Source of the DNA: a virus
IMG/VR virus record: IMGVR_UViG_3300042301_000161
Location: 1-23,844 of that record
DNA: 23,844 nucleotides
Reading direction: 5' to 3' (one strand)
Under the pieces are notes generated by a model. That model searched no databases. It was given only the letters and a program-made list of their open reading frames with translations, and had not been told where the DNA came from. Position numbers and translations under genes: made by a program. Positions 21,447-23,844 of the stretch are shown here, one piece after another; the stretch's first letter is position 1, and the number at the start of each line of letters is the position of its first letter.

Positions 21447-22090
21447 ATGGCGACAAACTCTTGGTTCTCTGGATAGCGGGTGCCCTCCAGCGCAATCTGA
21501 TCAGCCAGCATCCCGCGATAAAGTTGGTACGCCTCGGACGAGTTCAAGCCGCCGTCCTCGCCGCGCTCGACCAGAGCACGGGCATAAGCGTTTTGCACCA
21601 CCAGCGCGTCAGACACCAGCACCAGCGTGTTGTCAGCCGACAGGGGCGCTTGAGGCACGGTCAGCGCAAACGGGAGGACGTAGACCCCATCAGGACGGGC
21701 GTACAGCACCACCTTGGTGTCGCCGTTGCCGTCCACACCGTCAAATGCGTAGTACTCAGGGATGCCGCTGATCGCGGGCACCAGATTCTGGAAGCGGTTC
21801 ATCTGCACGAAGCTGATGTTCTGCATACCGACGTTGGCGGTCGTGTTGAGCGCGTCCATCACTTGGAACTTCTGGCCAGAGCCAGTCAGCGAATAAATGT
21901 ACGTGCCGGGTGTGGTGGTGATCGTCACCGTCTGGCCCAACACGTTCCAACTAAAGGCGTCCTCAATCTGGCGCTTGGCGTCGTTGACAAACCGCCCGAT
22001 CAAGGTGGAGTAGGTTGTTTCGTTGCTGGACGACACCTGCGTCTCGCGCAGCCGTATCAGCACATCGTTGATGAGTTGAAGGTAGGTCAT
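21443..22090 (-). CDS. Head-tail adaptor / tail tube protein (215 aa)
   Basis: Begins MTYLQLINDVLIRLRETQVSSSNETTY and continues with FVNDAKRQIEDAFSWNVL, an N-terminal helical bundle typical of podovirus adaptor proteins (T7 gp11 / P22 gp4 class), followed by a beta-rich domain and a final helical segment. Such proteins form a ring under the portal. Neighbours are the gp10-like gene downstream (ATGA overlap) and a small beta-rich protein upstream. Whether it is gp11-like or gp4-like cannot be told by eye. Confidence 0.68.
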   Translation of the reverse strand: MTYLQLINDVLIRLRETQVSSSNETTYSTLIGRFVNDAKRQIEDAFSWNVLGQTVTITTTPGTYIYSLTGSGQKFQVMDALNTTANVGMQNISFVQMNRFQNLVPAISGIPEYYAFDGVDGNGDTKVVLYARPDGVYVLPFALTVPQAPLSADNTLVLVSDALVVQNAYARALVERGEDGGLNSSEAYQLYRGMLADQIALEGTRYPENQEFVAI

Positions 22091-22419
22091 TGGCGTGTCA
22101 ATCCGATTTGTTCAAAGGTTGCGATGATCGAAAACGCGCTGCCTGATTCTGGTGTGACGCGCAGTTGGTCGCCTTCTTCCATGACGACATAGGCGTTGTC
22201 AAACTGTGTGTACGTCTTGCTGGTGTAGGTCACCGCAGTCAGGATATCAATGGTGGTGGCCGCGCTTGCGTCGTACCACTGGACGGTCAAAGTCTTGGAC
22301 CCACCCCCCGTGTTGTGGACGTACAGCAGGTTGAACAGCGCGTAATAACCCGTCGGCACGGTGTAGACCGTGGTGGTCGCCCCAGCGGTGGGGTTGATGC
22401 CGACAGATATGGGTCTCAT
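22087..22419 (-). CDS. Small beta-rich structural protein (110 aa)
   Basis: A 110-aa protein dominated by Thr/Val/Tyr strands (TTTVYTVPTGYYALFNLLYVHN, TLTVQWYDASAATTIDI), consistent with a beta-sandwich head or tail component. I recall similar small proteins in environmental phages of this architecture. ATGA overlaps join it to both neighbours. No assigned function. Confidence 0.62.
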   Translation of the reverse strand: MRPISVGINPTAGATTTVYTVPTGYYALFNLLYVHNTGGGSKTLTVQWYDASAATTIDILTAVTYTSKTYTQFDNAYVVMEEGDQLRVTPESGSAFSIIATFEQIGLTRQ

Positions 22420-22709
22420 TTCTTGTTCCTTGCGGAGATCGCCTTGGCTTTGGACTTAGCATCCTCTTTGGATGATGCGCCCCAAGCCTTCAGAGACAAG
22501 AGCAGCCGGGTGGGCTTACCGTCTTTCATCTCAGGCCCAGGCATATTGCCCATGCGTGCTAAGAAGGAGGCCCGTCTTGGGTTGTCGCCCGACTTCACGG
22601 GGGCTTTGAGATCACCCCCGGTTGCCGCATTATAAGACGCCCGACCCTTGGCGTTCAAGCCTCCGGTCTTGGACTGTCCTTCTTTGCGCTGCCAGGCGGG
22701 GGTTTTCAT
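22416..22709 (-). CDS. DUF6321 family protein (97 aa)
   Basis: The sequence TPAWQRKEGQSKTGGLNAKG (3-22) with NPRRASFLARMG and RLLLSLKAWGASS is the hallmark of DUF6321, a small basic phage family with no known function, regularly found in structural gene blocks. It is Lys/Arg-rich and could bind DNA or another virion protein. It is ATGA-coupled to both neighbours. Confidence 0.78.
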   Translation of the reverse strand: MKTPAWQRKEGQSKTGGLNAKGRASYNAATGGDLKAPVKSGDNPRRASFLARMGNMPGPEMKDGKPTRLLLSLKAWGASSKEDAKSKAKAISARNKK

Positions 22710-22852
22710 TTCTTTTTCGCCGTCTTGGCAGCAGCCTTGAAGGCGGCTGCTGTTGGAGCGCCCTTGGCGCCGGGCTTTCGCATCTTCTCGCCAGAACCCG
22801 CTTTGATGCGGTCTTTCTTGGCTGCGATGTTGGCGTAGAGGCCGGGCTTCAT
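22706..22852 (-). CDS. Tiny basic protein (48 aa)
   Basis: The product is 48 aa with 13 Lys and 2 Arg (MKPGLYANIAAKKDRIKAGS...). The MKPGLYANI start and GEKMRKPG motif recur in small phage proteins I recall next to DUF6321 genes. It overlaps the upstream gene by one base (TGATG) and the downstream one by four. Its strong charge suggests DNA contact or packaging inside the capsid, which is inference. Confidence 0.68.
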   Translation of the reverse strand: MKPGLYANIAAKKDRIKAGSGEKMRKPGAKGAPTAAAFKAAAKTAKKK

Positions 22853-23001
22853 CAGTAGCCTTTTTTGGCTTTGTTGGTTGCCGTGCGTGAGCCGCGAACA
22901 GGCATGGACTTGACAGGCTTGCCCGTCTTCATCGACATGTCTTTGGCTTCTTTTTTGCCCTTGGGTGTGTAGGCAAACTTCTTTGTTCCGACCATTGGCA
23001 T
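22852..23001 (-). CDS. Tiny basic protein (49 aa)
   Basis: A Lys-rich 49-aa peptide (MPMVGTKKFAYTPKGKKEAKD..., ending RTATNKAKKGY). The start ATG 23001 has a strong AAGGAG eight bases upstream, the best site in this block, so it is probably well translated, with the overlapping 48-aa gene coupled to it. Function unknown; together with its neighbours it forms a run of small basic proteins. Confidence 0.68.
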   Translation of the reverse strand: MPMVGTKKFAYTPKGKKEAKDMSMKTGKPVKSMPVRGSRTATNKAKKGY

Positions 23002-23011
23002 GGTGTGCTCC

Positions 23012-23221
23012 TTAGATGGTTACTGCCTTGCGGGGTCTGCCCATGCGCTTTACGGGCACAGCGGGCGTCATCGGTAGTTCTTTGCTGGCCTCTTGGACCT
23101 TTACCTGCTCACCTTGCTCATCAACCAAAACGTAGCCGCCGTGGCCGCGCATCGAGTCAATGTCGTGTTGCAAAGTGAACGTCACCGTATTACCACTTGC
23201 CAAACAACGATATGTAGCCAT
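23012..23221 (-). CDS. Small hypothetical protein with basic tail (69 aa)
   Basis: Residues 1-45 predict a small beta domain (ATYRCLASGNTVTFTLQHD, GYVLVDEQGEQVKV). The C-terminus KRMGRPRKAVTI contains the GRPRK core seen in AT-hook peptides. Similar small proteins precede basic peptides in other phages' structural operons. The ribosome site is weak. Function unknown. Confidence 0.62.
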   Translation of the reverse strand: MATYRCLASGNTVTFTLQHDIDSMRGHGGYVLVDEQGEQVKVQEASKELPMTPAVPVKRMGRPRKAVTI

Positions 23222-23239
23222 GATTTTCTTTCTGTAGAA

Positions 23240-23259
23240 AGGGGGACCGAAGCCCCCCT
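23240..23259 (-). terminator. GC hairpin with TTCG loop downstream of the 107-aa gene
   Basis: On the minus strand a run of G's, then C, closes on a TTCG tetraloop and pairs with CCCCC (plus strand 23241-23258 read in reverse), followed by TTTCT. The tetraloop makes it very stable. The T tract is short, so I expect partial termination, lowering expression of the genes beyond. Confidence 0.55.
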
Positions 23260-23264
23260 GTCAT

Positions 23265-23588
23265 TTAGACCATGCGAGCCACTACAACGCGGAGCGTTGA
23301 AGAAGCCAAGTCAACGGTCGAGCCAGACTCGTTTTGAACACGGAATTTGACGGTATTTGCTGCCGACACATAGCCGGTAACGGTCAAGCCAACCAAATCC
23401 ACGCCCAAAGACGCGCCGATAACCATATCACCCAAGGCAACGCCGGGGATTGTGATGTCGTCAGTCTCGCCAGCGGCGTCAACCAAGGAGCCAGCGTTCA
23501 AAGTGGCTGTGACCACCCATGTGTCGCTGAAGATGCCCCGGAACTGATCGTTGCCTCTGCGGGATGTTACTGCTGATGCGGTTGCCAT
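23265..23588 (-). CDS. Capsid-associated, decoration-like protein (107 aa)
   Basis: A 107-aa beta-rich protein (TWVVTATLNAGSLVDAAGETDDI, VIGASLGVDLVGLTVTGYVSAANTVKFRV) with a Ser/Ala-rich N-terminus. It directly follows the major capsid gene, with a strong AAGGAG seven bases before ATG 23588. Small Thr/Val-rich proteins in this position are often capsid decoration or cement proteins, but direct homology is not established. Confidence 0.6.
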   Translation of the reverse strand: MATASAVTSRRGNDQFRGIFSDTWVVTATLNAGSLVDAAGETDDITIPGVALGDMVIGASLGVDLVGLTVTGYVSAANTVKFRVQNESGSTVDLASSTLRVVVARMV

Positions 23589-23600
23589 TTGAATCTCCTT

Positions 23601-23631
23601 AAAAAGATGCCCCCAGCTTGTGGCCGGGGGC
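23601..23631 (-). terminator. Rho-independent terminator after the major capsid gene
   Basis: On the minus strand GCCCCCGGC pairs with GCTGGGGGC (plus-strand 23609-23617 and 23623-23631, one G-T wobble) around a 5-base loop, then ATCTTTTT (23601-23605 are A's on the plus strand). Stem and T tract together are a good intrinsic terminator, placed 7 bases after the capsid stop. It would favour capsid over downstream genes. Confidence 0.7.
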
Positions 23632-23637
23632 TATTCA

Positions 23638-23844
23638 TTAGGCTGGTACAGCCAAAGCGTAAGCGCCGGATGCGTTAGCAGCCGATGAAGACGCGGCAGT
23701 GCGCAGAGCCTTCACGCCGTACAGAGTGTCAGCAGTGAACAGGGTACCGAGGTATTCCTGCTTGTACTGAGTCTGCGAACGGATGCCGATCTGCTCAACC
23801 AACACCATCGAGTCCTTGTGACCCATCAGGCAGATACGGTCAGT
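23638..23844 (-). CDS. Major capsid protein, C-terminal part (runs off the right edge)
   Basis: The frame is open from the right edge for 68 residues to a TAA at 23638. It reads TDRICLMGHKDSMVLVEQIG then IRSQTQYKQEYLGTLFTADTLYGVK. This tail, with the TQYKQEYLGTLFTADTLYGV segment, resembles the C-terminus of a major capsid protein family common in environmental podoviruses. The downstream decoration-like gene and the strong terminator support this. The N-terminal part, and probably a scaffold gene, lie outside. Confidence 0.7.
   Translation of the reverse strand, partial: TDRICLMGHKDSMVLVEQIGIRSQTQYKQEYLGTLFTADTLYGVKALRTAASSSAANASGAYALAVPA

Noticed and set aside
21341-22192. 283-aa frame on the plus strand opposite the tail adaptor gene
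   Set aside because: It mirrors a GC-rich coding strand; composition is rich in His/Arg/Val with no motif. The opposite strand encodes recognisable tail proteins.
1-23844. tRNA genes, CRISPR arrays, insertion sequences, integrase or att sites
   Set aside because: I saw no T-loop/anticodon arrangement, no regularly spaced direct repeats with unique spacers, no transposase motifs and no integrase motifs. A tRNA-scan and repeat search could not be run, so short or unusual ones could be missed.

Overview
The window is tailed-bacteriophage DNA. It is about 24 kb, gene-dense, GC-rich, and almost every stretch is coding. The head and tail genes (terminase, portal, capsid fragment, tail adaptor, P22-gp10-like protein, three ejection-type proteins) suggest a short-tailed (podovirus-like) phage. 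Host signals are indirect: AGGAG-type ribosome binding sites, exact consensus DnaA boxes and a strong Fur-box-like palindrome point to a proteobacterium. A freshwater betaproteobacterium would fit the protein families, but that is inference. No integrase, att site, tRNA, CRISPR array or recognisable endolysin was found. Both ends are open inside genes of the same strand (portal on the left, major capsid on the right), so the missing part of the genome probably joins them.

Layout. (1) 1-5807, minus strand. Read from the right: Cro-like repressor, primase-helicase, a GC-rich repeat array, a 73-aa gene, a non-coding block at 2796-3216, terminase small subunit, HNH endonuclease, terminase large subunit and portal. 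(2) 5808-5919: divergent control region with a 17-bp operator-like palindrome. (3) 5920-14286, plus strand: recombination/replication operon with a Sak4-like ATPase, DUF669 ssDNA-binding protein, Cas4-like PD-(D/E)XK nuclease, endonuclease VII-like protein, SF2 helicase and VRR-NUC nuclease. A long train of small proteins follows, most joined by ATGA stop/start overlaps. (4) 14290-23844, minus strand: virion operon. From the right: major capsid C-terminus, decoration-like protein, small basic proteins, DUF6321, tail adaptor, gp10-like protein, HxH-containing tail fibre, cupin and three large Gln/Ala/Gly-rich putative ejection proteins.

How it works together. The Cro-like protein probably controls both divergent operons at 5808-5919. 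The plus operon supplies annealing, resection, unwinding and ssDNA protection for recombination-linked replication. The minus operon begins with the primase-helicase and runs on into packaging. The most interesting block is 2796-3600. It holds two exact consensus DnaA boxes plus two close variants, a perfect 7-1-7 Fur-box-like palindrome, and a cluster of CGCCCCT repeats in 10-bp phase beside the primase-helicase gene. I read this as a candidate theta-type replication origin with a possible iron-responsive input. Two endonuclease genes of different nuclease families share the same small Cys/His module, and both overlap the start of an essential gene.
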